Below, in pieces: positions 34,777 to 44,639 of a stretch of DNA of 64,000 nt. Source of the stretch: Ailurus styani (taxonomy: Eukaryota; Chordata; Mammalia; Carnivora; Ailuridae); the NCBI GenBank assembly GCA_002007465.1, contig LNAC01000032.1, positions 1,249,297 to 1,313,296 of the forward strand. Reading direction: 5' to 3'. Position 1 is the first letter of the stretch. The number at the start of each line of letters is the position of its first letter. Position numbers and translations under genes: made by a program. Under the pieces are notes generated by a model. The model was not told the DNA's origin, did not search any database, and saw only the letters and a list, made by a program, of their open reading frames with translations.

Positions 34777-36149
34777 CCCATGGCCAGTTAATATGATTTG
34801 CAGAAAATGGTTTAGTAGTCCTAGCTAAAACTCCTAAGAGGCCAGGATACTTGTCAGTTTCTTTAAGATATGATTCCAAAGAGGCATATAAAGAAGCAGA
34901 CTCACAGGCTTGTCTTTCTTCTTTCAGGGGTCTTTTATGAAGCAAGTAAAATGATGGGAGAATTTCCACTTCTAAAGTTCAGTAAATTGACTTAATAGCA
35001 TGGACAGTGAAAACTTAAAACAATTATCTGCAAATCAGAAAGAAGCCAATGTAAGGCTTAAGATGATTACCTAGAGGCAAAGTACTAACCACTGTTCCCC
35101 TGTGATTAAGCCTAATAAACCCCACTGTATCATTTTTTTTTAAAGGGCATCCACATTCCTGCTGGGGCATGCAGTGGCACCATGTGGGAATAGCATCAGG
35201 TGGGAAATATGGAGAAAGGGGCTTAGAGATGGTAATCTGAGAAAAGGCAACCAGCCTTGGGCTCTGTAACAACTCTACTAGGGGTGTTAAATGGACTTAA
35301 CAGAAAACGGGATTAATCATTTATGCTTAAATGGTGGTATAGTGAAGGAAGCTCCTTGTGTTGGGCTGTTTCACTGTTTGGTATACTTTTGACCGAGAAG
35401 TGCAAAACTTTCTAATAAAGAACAATATCATGAAGTGGAAGTCCCTCTCTCCAATTCACTGTGAATTGGAGAGTTTTAAGGAGATCATTTTAAGGAGTTT
35501 GCCCCCTTTCCTAGGTGTTAGTAATAAAATGTCCTTCCTCGTTCTCTCTCAAACACCCAGGGAAGGAATTTTAAATATGTATTTGAATATTTCCTCCAGC
35601 ATTCAAAACTGTGAAGCCCTGAAATAGCTGGAGGGAGAAAAAAACAGGAAGTGAAAGTGACAAGATAATGGCATGGCTTCTTTTGTTTCTCTTGCAAACT
35701 GCACAGCTAAACATATTTTTCTCTGTAACGATCTGAAACTATTCTAACGGGGGGAGGGGGGCTGAGAACTAAAACTCAGAAACCACACACTCCCAACCAC
35801 ACGCACCTGGAAGGCTCTTTTTAATGGGCTGTCTTTCTTCATCAGGCTCAGTTTAGGGCTCCTGTCGGGCTCCATCCCAATCCGAGTTGCACGCCGCATT
35901 TTCCCCTATCTCTGTCCTTTCTGGGGCACATCCACTCTCTCCCCTCTCCTCCAAGCAACTGTTCCACACAGGCCACAATACAACCGTGTCAGGCCAGCTG
36001 TTACTCACCGACACACTAATGATTCACCCGCGTCTCAGAACAAAACGCGAGTTTTTCTTCCCCCTTCACAAGGGAGGGGCTGCTGGTTTTCAGGCTGGAG
36101 ATTTCACTTTCCTACCACAGTGCACACTCGGGGCAGTCACCGTGCTCGA
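34777..36149. other. MCUB intron 1 near the promoter
   Basis: No repeat recognised. It contains the 27-bp palindrome at 35447-35473. The lack of insertions beside the CpG island would fit some constraint, but is not proof. Confidence 0.5.
35447..35473. repeat. 27-bp near-perfect palindrome
   Basis: Arms CTCTCCAATTCAC (35447-35459) and GTGAATTGGAGAG (35461-35473) are exact reverse complements around a single T. It lies in MCUB intron 1, about 1.1 kb from exon 1, and no recognised repeat covers it. Confidence 0.9.
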
Positions 36150-36563
36150 TCGTTTTCTTAGCCCCTCTCGCCACCCACGACCGAGCCGACGGCAAAGTGA
36201 CTCTGAAAACTTCCTCCCGAACGCGTTTTAGCCGCGGAGAAACTGCGTCCCGGAGAGACTGCGCTGCTCCCCGGGGCGCCGCCCCGCGGTCCCCGCACCC
36301 CAGCTTGGCGGAGGTGATGCTCCTAAGAGCCGCCCCGGCCTCGCCTTCCCCTCGGCCCCGGGGCGTGACTGTGCCTGGGGACCTGGAGACCCACGTCTGC
36401 GGCCCGGGCGCCCACCTGTCGGGGCCCCCCGCGCGCGGAGCCGGAGGGCCAGCGAAACGCCGTGAACTTGCCGGCCGCTCGGCTTTCGCTCCCGCCCCAG
36501 TAGCCCGACGCAAACTTTTCCAGCCGCCCCCCGCCCGGCCCCCGGAGCCCGGCTCTGTCTCAC

Positions 36564-36665
36564 CTGAGGCATCGGCGTTCGCGGCCGCGGATGCGCACGG
36601 CCCCGCGGCTCCGGGGTCGACAGCAACCGCAGGCGCCGCGTCCAGGCGCCCCTCAAGAGCATCAT
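36564..36665 (-). CDS. MCUB: MCUB first coding exon (N-terminal mitochondrial presequence)
   Basis: On the minus strand, ATG at 36665 (or the second ATG at 36662) opens 34 codons starting MMLLRGAWTRRLRLLSTPEP and ending PMPQ. A donor GTGAGA follows at 36558-36563, phase 0. The layout resembles the remembered human MCUB (CCDC109B) start: MLQRG, an Arg-rich stretch, the TRLLPTPG segment, a Pro-rich run, then PQ at the splice. MCUB is the dominant-negative paralogue of MCU and lowers calcium uptake by the inner-membrane uniporter; many Arg and no acidic residue before Glu19 fit a presequence. The second Met aligns with the human start. The exon lies in a CpG island, in the position and strand expected downstream of SEC24B. 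The short, fast-evolving exon limits certainty. All other exons lie beyond the left edge. Confidence 0.85.
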
Positions 36666-36867
36666 CCTGCCCGGGCGCGGGCTCCCCGCACGCCTCAGCC
36701 GGCCATCGTCGGCGCCCGCAAGCTCGCCGCGGGCCCCTCGGTGCGCGCGGCCCGCCCCGCGCCTCCCTCCTGCCCCCGCCTCCCCGCGCTGCGCCGCCGG
36801 GCGGGGGGCGGGCGAACGGGAGGGTGTGTCCCGCTTCCCGCGGCGCCCCGTCCGCGCCCGGCGCCGG

Positions 36868-36897
36868 CCTGTTTTCTGCCCTCCGACCGAAAACAGG
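36868..36897. promoter_or_regulatory. Inverted repeat in MCUB promoter island
   Basis: CCTGTTTTC (36868-36876) and GAAAACAGG (36889-36897) are perfect 9-bp inverted arms around a 12-nt spacer, about 200 bp upstream of the MCUB ATG. The AT-containing arms stand out in a GC-rich surround. Whether it is a factor site or a transcribed hairpin is unknown. Confidence 0.55.
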
Positions 36898-37056
36898 GAA
36901 AAACGGGAGGGGCGCTAGGGAACCGCCCTCCCCCATCTTAGATTTCGGGGGGCAGCGCGAGTGCCTGGCCGGCCCTTCTTTTTCCGGTGGAAGCCGCTGC
37001 TGGAATGAACGAGAGATTGCGATCACGCCTTGGGGGCTGCTGATTTCAACACCCAC

Positions 37057-37508
37057 CGTTCATTCTGAGTACTTAGCGTCTCCACTCCCGCCTACGGGGC
37101 AGGGGGGAATAGGGGTGAGTGGAGGAGAGCGGCAGGATCTGGAGAGACGCAGGCGGGGTCCCTCTGGAAGTTAGTCTCCAGGACTCCTGAGTGGGAAAGG
37201 GGGAGAGAAGCAGGTCCCCAAGGTTCCAGCCTCAGTCGTCAGCGAGGCTTGTGCTCAGGGCGGCGGTGGCCAGTGAGCGTCCGTCAGGGGCTCAGCTCAA
37301 GGCCTGCTTCTGGTGGAGGTTGCTGCTCTCTAGATGGTGGCCCGAGCGGAGGTCTTTGGGACAGTCTCTGCCACGGCACAATTGGCTTCTCTTTTCAATC
37401 ACGTTTTTAATGGGAAAAGCTAAGGAACCGGAACTTAGTCTTCCCAGCAACTGGGAAATGTAATGTTGCGTCTTAGAGACGTTTTGTTTATAAAAACAAA
37501 TAAAAAGG
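37057..37508. other. Upstream flank of the MCUB CpG island
   Basis: Moderately GC-rich transition sequence with no exon recognised. Confidence 0.45.
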
Positions 37509-37685
37509 AACGCCTGGGTGGCTCAGTCGGTTAAGTGTCTGCCTTCGGCTTAGGTCATGATCCCGGAATCTTGGGATCGAGTCCCACATCGGGTTCCCTG
37601 GTCAGTGGGGAGTCTGCTTTTCCGTCTGTCTGTCTCTCTGTCTCTCTCTCTCTGACAAATAAATAAAATCTTAAAAAAAAAAAAT
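37509..37685 (+). mobile_element. Can-SINE
   Basis: Sense copy of the GTCGGTTAAGTG subtype with (TCTG)n-like middle and poly-A tail. Confidence 0.94.
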
Positions 37686-38204
37686 TTTCAGAGCAACCCA
37701 ATCTTTCACAAAGCTTCCTTACAATAGAGTTCTTAGATAAAGTATAGGATGCCCAGTTAAATTTGAGTTTCAGATAAACAACAAATAATTTAAGTATGTA
37801 CCAAATGTTGTATGGCTAACACTCTTTAAAGAAAAATGAGATATTTGGGATATACTTAGATTAAATTATTTGTTATTTATCTTTAATTCGAGGTTAATTG
37901 GGCATCCCGTGTCTTAATTTGCTAAGTCTGCAAGAGGCTTAAGTTAATGAATCAAAGCTGGAAAACAATGCAACAAGTGGCAAACCTGTCCTGATAACGA
38001 TCTCTGTTTATCGAAAAAAGATGGAGGTTTCTATGACAACAAAAATTTTGCCACCCTTAAAGTCTAATTCATATATGTTAACTTACATGTGCATTTCAAA
38101 ATACAAATGCCTTGGACAGATAGAGACACATGAATCATTAAGTGCACATGGGAAGGTAATTTACTTGAATTCTTTCCTAGTGTTCCAAAAGAAAGAAAAG
38201 TGTT
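37686..38204. other. Unique AT-rich spacer
   Basis: No gene or repeat recognised. Confidence 0.45.
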
Positions 38205-38632
38205 TATCTTGGCTATTGTGAATAAGACTGCAATGAACATAAGAGTGGAGTATCTTTTTGAGATACTCATTTCATTTCCTTCAGACACATACCCAGTAGT
38301 GGGATTGCTGAGTCCATGGTAATTCTTCTTTTTTTTCCTAGATTTTATTTATTTTAGAGAGAGAGTGTGTGCACACACAAGCTGGGGAAGGGGCAGAGGG
38401 AGAGAGAATCTCAAGCCGACTCCACACTGAGCCATGCAGGGCTCAATCTCATGACCCCAAGATCATGGCCTGACCTGAAATCAAGAGTTGGATACTTAAC
38501 CAACCAAGCCCCCAGCTGCTCTGGGTCCATGGTAGTTCTATTTTTAATTTTTTTAATATCCTCCATAGTATTTTCCATTATGGCTGTACAGGAATTTACA
38601 TTCCTACCAATAGTGAACAAGGGCTCCCTTTT
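38205..38632 (-). mobile_element. LINE-1, inverted 5' part of a twin-primed insertion
   Basis: Antisense L1 from ATCTTGGCTATTGTGAATAA to ACAAGGGCTCCCTTTTT. It carries the L1 region immediately upstream of that in the adjoining sense segment. A Can-SINE splits it at 38327-38522. Confidence 0.85.
38327..38522 (-). mobile_element. Can-SINE, old
   Basis: Antisense diverged copy inside the inverted L1 part; flanks GTCCATGGTAATTCT and GTCCATGGTAGTTCT. Confidence 0.88.
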
Positions 38633-38633
38633 T

Positions 38634-39290
38634 TCTAATAGCCAAGATATGGAAACAACCCAAATATCTGGAGGGATGAATGAATACAGAAAATGTGTTA
38701 TATAATTATGCATCTATTACACATGCTCTATTATATATTATGCATTATATATCTGGCATATTATATGTGGTTTACATACATACATACAATGAAATATTAT
38801 TCGGCCATTAAAAAAGAAGGAAATCCTGTCATTTGTAACATTATGGATGAATCTGGAACTCATTATGCTAAATGAAATAAGTCTGACAGAGAAAGACAAT
38901 TACCATATAACCTTACTTATATGTAGAATCGAGAAGACTCATTCTCAGAGAGCCAGAGATTTGAACAGTGGTTACCAGGGACTGGGAGATGGGGAAGTGC
39001 GGAGCTATTGGTCTAAGAGCACAAACTTAAAGTTATAAAATGTATAAATTCTGGGGACCTAATGTACAGCACGATGACTATAGTTAATATTACCATATTG
39101 TATGCTTGAAATTTGCTAAGAGAGTAGATCGTAACTGTACTTAGCACATCAAAAAAAATGTATGCGAGGTGACAGATGTACTAATTAACTTGATTGTGAT
39201 AATCATTGAAAATGCATACATATATCAGGCCATCGCATTGTACCCTTTAAATATTTTCATTTTTTATTTGCCTATTATATCTCAATAGAG
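38634..39290 (+). mobile_element. LINE-1 3' end, direct part of a twin-primed insertion
   Basis: Sense L1 from AATAGCCAAGATATGG through GAAATATTATTCGGCC and CTGACAGAGAAAGACAATTA to TATATCTCAATAGAGCTG. Defective. Confidence 0.9.
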
Positions 39291-40261
39291 CTGTGGGGGG
39301 CAGAAAAAGTAAGAAAAGAGTTTTATTAGGAGGGAAATGGAGAAAAAGAGGGAAAAATGTCTATTTTGGAGCACAGACGCTGCTCATACACATCATTGTA
39401 ATATTTTTTTCCCCAACAGTATTTTGGCGACATTCCCTTTAATTAAATTTTTGCAGCACAACAATTTTGCAATAATTTCTACAGAGAGACTCGGAAAGAT
39501 AGCTGTCTTTTCTCTAGCATACTGATTTGTTTTATATCATTGACAGTTGAGAAAAGTGTCTCTGAGCTTTACAACTCACCATTGGTAACGTCGTGTAGAT
39601 TCTCAGGATTGTTCCTAAATTGGGGAAAACCTCCATCAGGTGTTTTTCGTGCATGTAATAATTGGAAGAGTATTCCACACACCAGCTTCTGGGGCCGTTC
39701 ATTTCAAATGCCATTTTTCACTAGCCACAGACTTCTGGTAACTTGGCATTGTAGGACACATTCATACCACAGTACAATCTCTGGGCTTTTCACTTTGGGG
39801 TCAAAACACAGGGTAAGCTGGCCCAGTAGGTGATCGGAGTATTCTTAGAAGCCACTTCTACATGGGTGTGGCTAGCAATAATTTAGTCAACCTGGAAATG
39901 TGTGTAAGCTGCATAAAAATATACCATTAAATCCAAACTAGATGTATCTCCAACTCGACTTACTTTTTGCTGCATCTTGAAAATAGCCAGAACTCCTCAA
40001 CCACCCAATCCAAGAAAATGTGTAACAGAGGTGGTTGAACAAAAAGAAAGAGATAGTGGTCTTGATTTCAGTTAAAATATCTTGCTTTTAGAAAACTTAC
40101 AAAAATGTATCACCAACACATTGCTAAGGACCTCTCACCCCAACGGTCTTGGATGAAGCTTGTGTAAGTGAAGAGCCCCTGAAACTTAAACTATATTAAT
40201 TTTGCTGGCATCTAAATCCTCAATAAATGCTATTATTACTACTACAAACCATTCCATTGCA
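39291..40261. other. Unique spacer
   Basis: No gene or repeat recognised over about 1 kb. Confidence 0.45.
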
Positions 40262-40432
40262 CTGAACACCTGCCTTATTTTGTAGCATTTATTGCACTAT
40301 TTATTTGCTCTTATGTCTGGCTCTCCCCCTAGATTATAAATGCGGGAGCAGGTTCTTGGTTTTATTAATCCTTGGGTCAGAGGGCCTAGAACAGTACCTG
40401 CTTTAGGGACTTAGTCAACAATGAATAAATGG
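40262..40432 (+). mobile_element. L2 3' end
   Basis: CTAGATTATAAATGCGGGAG, then GGCCTAGAACAGTACCTGC and CAACAATGAATAAATGGAA follow L2 3' order. Confidence 0.75.
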
Positions 40433-40589
40433 AATTATGCTAATGGTAAGGAAAAGATATTGCAAGAACAACTTAAAACGGATGTGACTGAGGAAAAGTC
40501 TGGGAGCTGTGGATGCAGGTACTGAGGCAAACAAAATGCAAGGACAGGAAGTACTTGTGTCAAGTGCTTGACAGCAAGGAACAAAGACC

Positions 40590-40785
40590 TCAGTCTGTTG
40601 GGCGTTGGACTCTTGATTACAGCTCGGGTCATGATCTCAAGGTCAGGGGATCAAGCCCTGCATCAGGCTCTGCAATGGGCATGGAGTCTGCTTAGGATTC
40701 TCTCTCTCTCCCTCTTCCTCTGTCCCTCCACCCCCCCCCAAAAAAAGAGAGGGAGAGAGAGAGAGAGAGGGAGAGAGAAATGAAG
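40590..40785 (+). mobile_element. Can-SINE with (GA)n tail
   Basis: Diverged sense copy lacking the first head bases. The middle and CT-rich part are clear and the tail is (GA)n/(GGGA)n. Confidence 0.8.
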
Positions 40786-40854
40786 AATTATAGGAAGGGC
40801 CTTAAAAACAGCCAGCATAATTCCTTCACATAAGATGTCCAGAGAAGGCAAATC

Positions 40855-41065
40855 TAAAGAGACAGAGAAGCATTAGTAGTTGCCTGGAGCCAGTGGTGGA
40901 ATTGGGAGTGATGTAAATGAGCGTGAGGAATCCTTTTGGGGTGATGGAAATATTCTAAATTGGATTGTGGCAATTGTTGCATAAGTCTATAAATTTGCCA
41001 AACAATCATTTGTACACTTTAAATGAGTGATCTCATGACATGTAAATTATACCTCGAGAAAGCTG
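40855..41065 (+). mobile_element. LINE-1 3' end, old
   Basis: GGAAATATTCTAAATTGG, TTTGTACACTTTAAATGAGT and GTAAATTATACCTCGAGAAA match old L1 3' ends. Confidence 0.75.
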
Positions 41066-41452
41066 CTTACATTTTTTTTCTGAGAAGTGAGATCAGAGAT
41101 TCAAATATGAGGAGGCTCTAGTATCTAAGTAGCATTTATGAAGCAGCTCACACTAAGTCACTGTTCTCACCAAGATTCCCATACACCGTGGGGAAGTTTG
41201 CTGTGCACTGAAGAGATCTATGTGTGCTGAGCCACTGTGTGGACAGAACCTCGGCAGTAAGCCCTTTCCATCTGCAGTGTGCAGAAGCTCTCTCCCAGGC
41301 CTGGGCTGACTTCCCAGGTTACCAGAAGTACGTGCTTAGTAAAAGGAAATCATGTTTGAAATCAGTGATCCCAGAAGGTGGTCTGTGGACTATTCTTCCA
41401 ATTATTACAGCTCACATATGAAAAATACTTGATGGACGTTTCCCCAAATTTA
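41066..41452. other. Unique spacer
   Basis: No gene or repeat recognised. Confidence 0.45.
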
Positions 41453-41470
41453 AAAACAATCCTAAGAGTA

Positions 41471-41677
41471 AGGGGTGCCTGAGTGACTCAGTCGGTTAAG
41501 CATCTGCCTTCAGCTCAGGTCATGACACTGGTGTGCTGGGATCGAGCCCCCACTTGGACTTTCTGCTCAAAGGGGAGTCTGCCTCTCCCTTTCCCTCTGC
41601 CCCATCCACGCCCCTCCCCCCCACTCTCTCTAGTCCTGCTCTCTCCCGAGTAAATAAATTAATTCTTAAAAAAAAAA
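41471..41677 (+). mobile_element. Can-SINE
   Basis: Sense copy; flanks ACAATCCTAAGAGTA and ACAATCCTAAGAATT. Confidence 0.93.
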
Positions 41678-42202
41678 GAACAATCCTAAGAATTAACATG
41701 ACATTACCAAGGTTATACAGTCAGAATTCAAGTATGGAATTATATAACTATGACCCCAAGACTTTTGGACTTGACGCCCCAAGATAAACTTGCCTGTCTC
41801 TTCTGACATCACCTAGCCGCCTGACCTTCCCACAACCACAGCTAGGATTAGGGTGAGGTGAATTGTTGAAGTGAAGAGTCAATTTCTGGCTTTATTTAAA
41901 AATTTGATATTCTGTTCATGATGGATGTTTTCATTAATTTTGATTTTTAAAAAATTCTGCATTAAACAGCCAGCACCATAGAAATACAATTATAAGAGAA
42001 TATTATGAAAAATTATATGCCCCCAAACTGGACAACCTGGAAGAAACAGATAAATTTCCAAATTAGGAAGAAACAGAAATTTGAACAGACCAAAAATCAA
42101 CAGAGAAATGGAATCAGTAATCAAAAAACTCCCAATAAACAAATCCAGGACCACATAGCTTCATAAGAGAATTCTACGAAACATTTAAAGAAGAGTTAAT
42201 AT

Positions 42203-42655
42203 TGGGTGCCTGGGTAACTCGGTTGGTTAAGCATCCAACTCTCGATTTTGGCTCAGGTCATGATCTCAGAGTCGTGAGATGGAGCCCTGCATCATTGTGC
42301 TCTGCACTGGGCATGGAACCTGCTTAAGATTTTCTCTCTCCTTGGGGTGCCTGGGTGGCTCAGTCAGCTAAATGTCCAACTCTTGATTTTGGTCTGGTCA
42401 AGATCCCAGGGTTCTGGGATTAAGCCCTGTGTTGGGCTCCATGCTCAGTAGGGAGTCTGCGTAAGCATTCTGTCCTTCTGTTCCTCCCCAGCTTGTGCAT
42501 GCCCTCTCTCTAAAACACATAAACAAATCTTCTAAAAAAAGATACTATCTCTCCCTTTGCCTTTCCCCCCTTGCTTGCATGTGCACATGCACTCTCTTCT
42601 CTCTCTCTCTCTAAAAAAAAAAAAAAGAAAGAAACAAAAACAAAAACAAAAACAA
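42203..42655 (+). mobile_element. Can-SINE (outer), inserted in L1 and split
   Basis: Old sense SINE in two parts (42203-42343 and 42541-42655) around a second SINE. L1 bases flank it: AAGAGTTAATATT before, AAGGAGTTAAAACT after. Confidence 0.88.
42344..42540 (+). mobile_element. Can-SINE (inner), inside the outer SINE
   Basis: Sense copy starting GGGGTGCCTGGGTGGCTCAG; GATTTTCTCTCTCCT and GATACTATCTCTCCCT flank it as a decayed TSD. Confidence 0.9.
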
Positions 42656-43653
42656 AACCAAGGAGTTAAAACTATCCTTCTCAAACTACCCCAAAAAATA
42701 AAAAAGGAAAATTTCCAAATTTATTCCATGAACCAAGCACGAACCCTGATACTAAAACCAGGTAAAGACACTACTATAAAAGAGAACTACAGGCCAACAT
42801 CTCTGATGAACATAGATGCAGAAATTCTCAAAAAATATTTGCAAAGTGAATCCAACAATACATTAAAAAAAATCATTCACCATGATCAACTGGGATTTAT
42901 TTCTGGATTGCAAATGTGGTTCAATATTCACAAATCAATCAACATGATATATCATGTTAATAAAAGAAAGGATAAGAACCATATGATCTTTTCAATAGAT
43001 GCAGAAATAGCATTTGACAAAGCATCCATTCATGATAAAAATCTTTAACAAAGTAGGTTTAGAGGGAACATAACCTCAACATAATAAAGGTCATATATGA
43101 AAAATCCACAGATAAAATCATCTTCAATAGGGGAAAACTGAGACCTTTTTCTCTTCAGTCAGGAGCACAGCAGGGATGTGCCCTATTACCACTTTTATTC
43201 AACCTAGTACCGGAAGTCCTAGTCACAGCAATCAGACAACAAAAAGAAACAAAAGGCATCCAAATAGGCAATGAAGAAGTAAAACTTTCACTATATGCAG
43301 ATGACATAATACTATATTGAAAACCCAAAGACTCTGCCCAAAATCTGCTAGAACTGATAAATTCAGTAAAGTTGCAGGATACAAAATCAACATAGAAAAA
43401 TCTATTGCATTTCTATATACCAATAATGACACAGCAGAAAGAGAAATTAAGGAATCAATCCCATTTACAACAGCACCCAAAACTATAAGATACCTAGGAA
43501 TAAACCTAACCAAAGAGGGGAAAGACCTGTCCTCTGAAAACTATAAAACACTGATGAAAGAACTTGAAGAATACACAAAGAAATGGAAAAACATTCCATG
43601 CTCATGGGTTGGAAGAAAAATATTGTTAAAATATATATATATATTTTTTTTTT

Positions 43654-43875
43654 TTAGAAAAAGAGCTTTATTTTTTTTTTTGTCACCTGGTCTTACTGGT
43701 TAAATCATCTGAATTGAACAACCTTAACAATGTCCTCTGAGGATATGAGCTGCACTGGATTGTAGGATGGACAGAATGCTGAGGGGTCCCCTCAGGTATC
43801 TTACTTGGAGGCCCCCTTCTGACTGAATTCTAGAGAAGGATATTCCTTTTCCCTATTCTGCCTCCAGGCTCTAGG
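43654..43875 (-). pseudogene. Possible processed retrocopy 3' end, parent unknown
   Basis: On the minus strand about 200 bp of non-repeat-like sequence ends in AATAAAGCTCTTTTTCT and then a poly-A run, the shape of an mRNA 3' end copied into the genome. A short frame ending KGASK plus stop can be read, but I do not recognise the parent gene. A SINE at 43888-44102 adjoins its 5' side. Confidence 0.4.
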
Positions 43876-43887
43876 TCTTCATTTTTG

Positions 43888-44102
43888 TTTTGTTTTGTTT
43901 TTTAAGATTTATTTCTTTATTTCAGAGAGAGAGAGCACACTCATGGTGGGGAGGGGCAGAGATAGAGAGAGAGAGAGAGAATCCCAACATTCTCTGCCAA
44001 GCATGGAGCCCAATGCACGGCTCTACCTCGTGACCCTGAGATCACGACCTGAGCCGGAATTAAGAGTTGGATGCTCAACTGATTGAACCACCCAGGTGCC
44101 CC
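43888..44102 (-). mobile_element. Can-SINE
   Basis: Antisense copy; flanks TAGGTCTTCATTTTT and TAGACCTTCATTTTT. Confidence 0.92.
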
Positions 44103-44231
44103 TAGACCTTCATTTTTAACAATTAAAACATAAAGGATTTTGTACCCAAATGAGAATACAAATATTCAAACACTGAAGATTCACACTATAATGACCATAT
44201 ATCAGGCCTCAAAGGAATTCTCAAAAAAAAT

Positions 44232-44420
44232 TTTTTTTTAATTTTAGAGAGAGTGTGAGCACGTGAGCTGCGGGAGGGGGGAGAGGGAGAGGGAGAGAAT
44301 CTCAAACAGACTGTTTTGAGCATGGAGCCTGACATGGGGCTCCATCTCACAACCCTGAGTTCATGACCTGAGCCAAAACCAAGAGTCAGACACTTAACTG
44401 ACTGCCACACAGCTGCCCCT
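44232..44420 (-). mobile_element. Can-SINE, old
   Basis: Antisense diverged copy ending GACTGCCACACAGCTGCCCC. Confidence 0.88.
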
Positions 44421-44438
44421 CTCAAAAGAATTTTTAGG

Positions 44439-44632
44439 GGCGCCCGGGGGGCTCAGTGGCTTAAGCCTCTGCCTTCAGCTCAGGCCATGATCTCAGGGTC
44501 CTGGGATCGAGCCCCACATCGGGCTCTCTGCTCAGCAGGGAGCCTGCTTCCCCCTCTCTCTCTGCCTGCCTCTCTGCCTACTTGTAATCTCTCTCTCTCT
44601 GTGTCAAATAAATAAATTTAAAAAAATTTTTT
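44439..44632 (+). mobile_element. Can-SINE
   Basis: Sense copy beginning GGGGCGCCCGGGGGGCTCAG, 18 bp from the antisense copy, making an inverted SINE pair. Confidence 0.94.
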
Positions 44633-44639
44633 TAAATCT

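Larger units (their letters stand above)
1..36563 (-). other. MCUB: MCUB intron 1 (partial)
   Basis: Everything left of the exon 1 donor (36558-36563) is transcribed as the first MCUB intron if the gene assignment is right. I looked for the next conserved MCUB exon, which should follow PQ with a VLR-x-KLCGN-like sequence, and did not see it on the minus strand, so the intron is at least 36.5 kb. It consists of repeats, listed separately, and AT-rich unique sequence. Confidence 0.7.
36150..37056 (-). promoter_or_regulatory. MCUB: CpG island promoter of MCUB
   Basis: This is the only long, strongly GC-rich, CpG-dense stretch in the window. It covers MCUB exon 1 and the sequence upstream of it (36666 onward). 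GC boxes of the GGGCGG/CCGCCC type cluster at about 36749-36815, and an E2F-like TTCCCGCG lies near 36835. I see no TATA box, as expected for a CpG-island promoter. The start site cannot be placed exactly; it should lie between about 36680 and 36950. Long open frames on both strands here follow from the low frequency of stop codons in GC-rich DNA. Confidence 0.85.
41976..43625 (+). mobile_element. LINE-1 ORF2 (reverse transcriptase) fragment
   Basis: Sense L1 ORF2. Frames at about 42650-43048 and 43200-43620 read L1 reverse transcriptase segments such as [27 protein letters not shown] and [12 protein letters not shown]. The catalytic Y-A-D-D is intact at 43294-43305. Stops, frameshifts and nested SINEs at 42203-42655 disrupt it, and both ends of the element are missing. 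It ends in (TA)n and poly-T next to the retrocopy-like segment. Confidence 0.93.

Noticed and set aside
36228..36563. Continuation of the MCUB exon 1 frame past the donor
   Set aside because: The MCUB-like sequence stops at PMPQ exactly where a good GTGAGA donor occurs. The rest is intron read-through.
36112..37056. 314-codon minus-strand open frame in the CpG island
   Set aside because: It is in a different frame from MCUB exon 1 and has the same low-complexity composition. No family resemblance.
36197..37174. 325-codon plus-strand open frame in the CpG island
   Set aside because: Pro/Ala/Arg/Gly-rich translation with no domain, overlapped by a 314-codon frame on the other strand. GC-rich DNA has few stops, and the real exon here is the short MCUB one on the minus strand.
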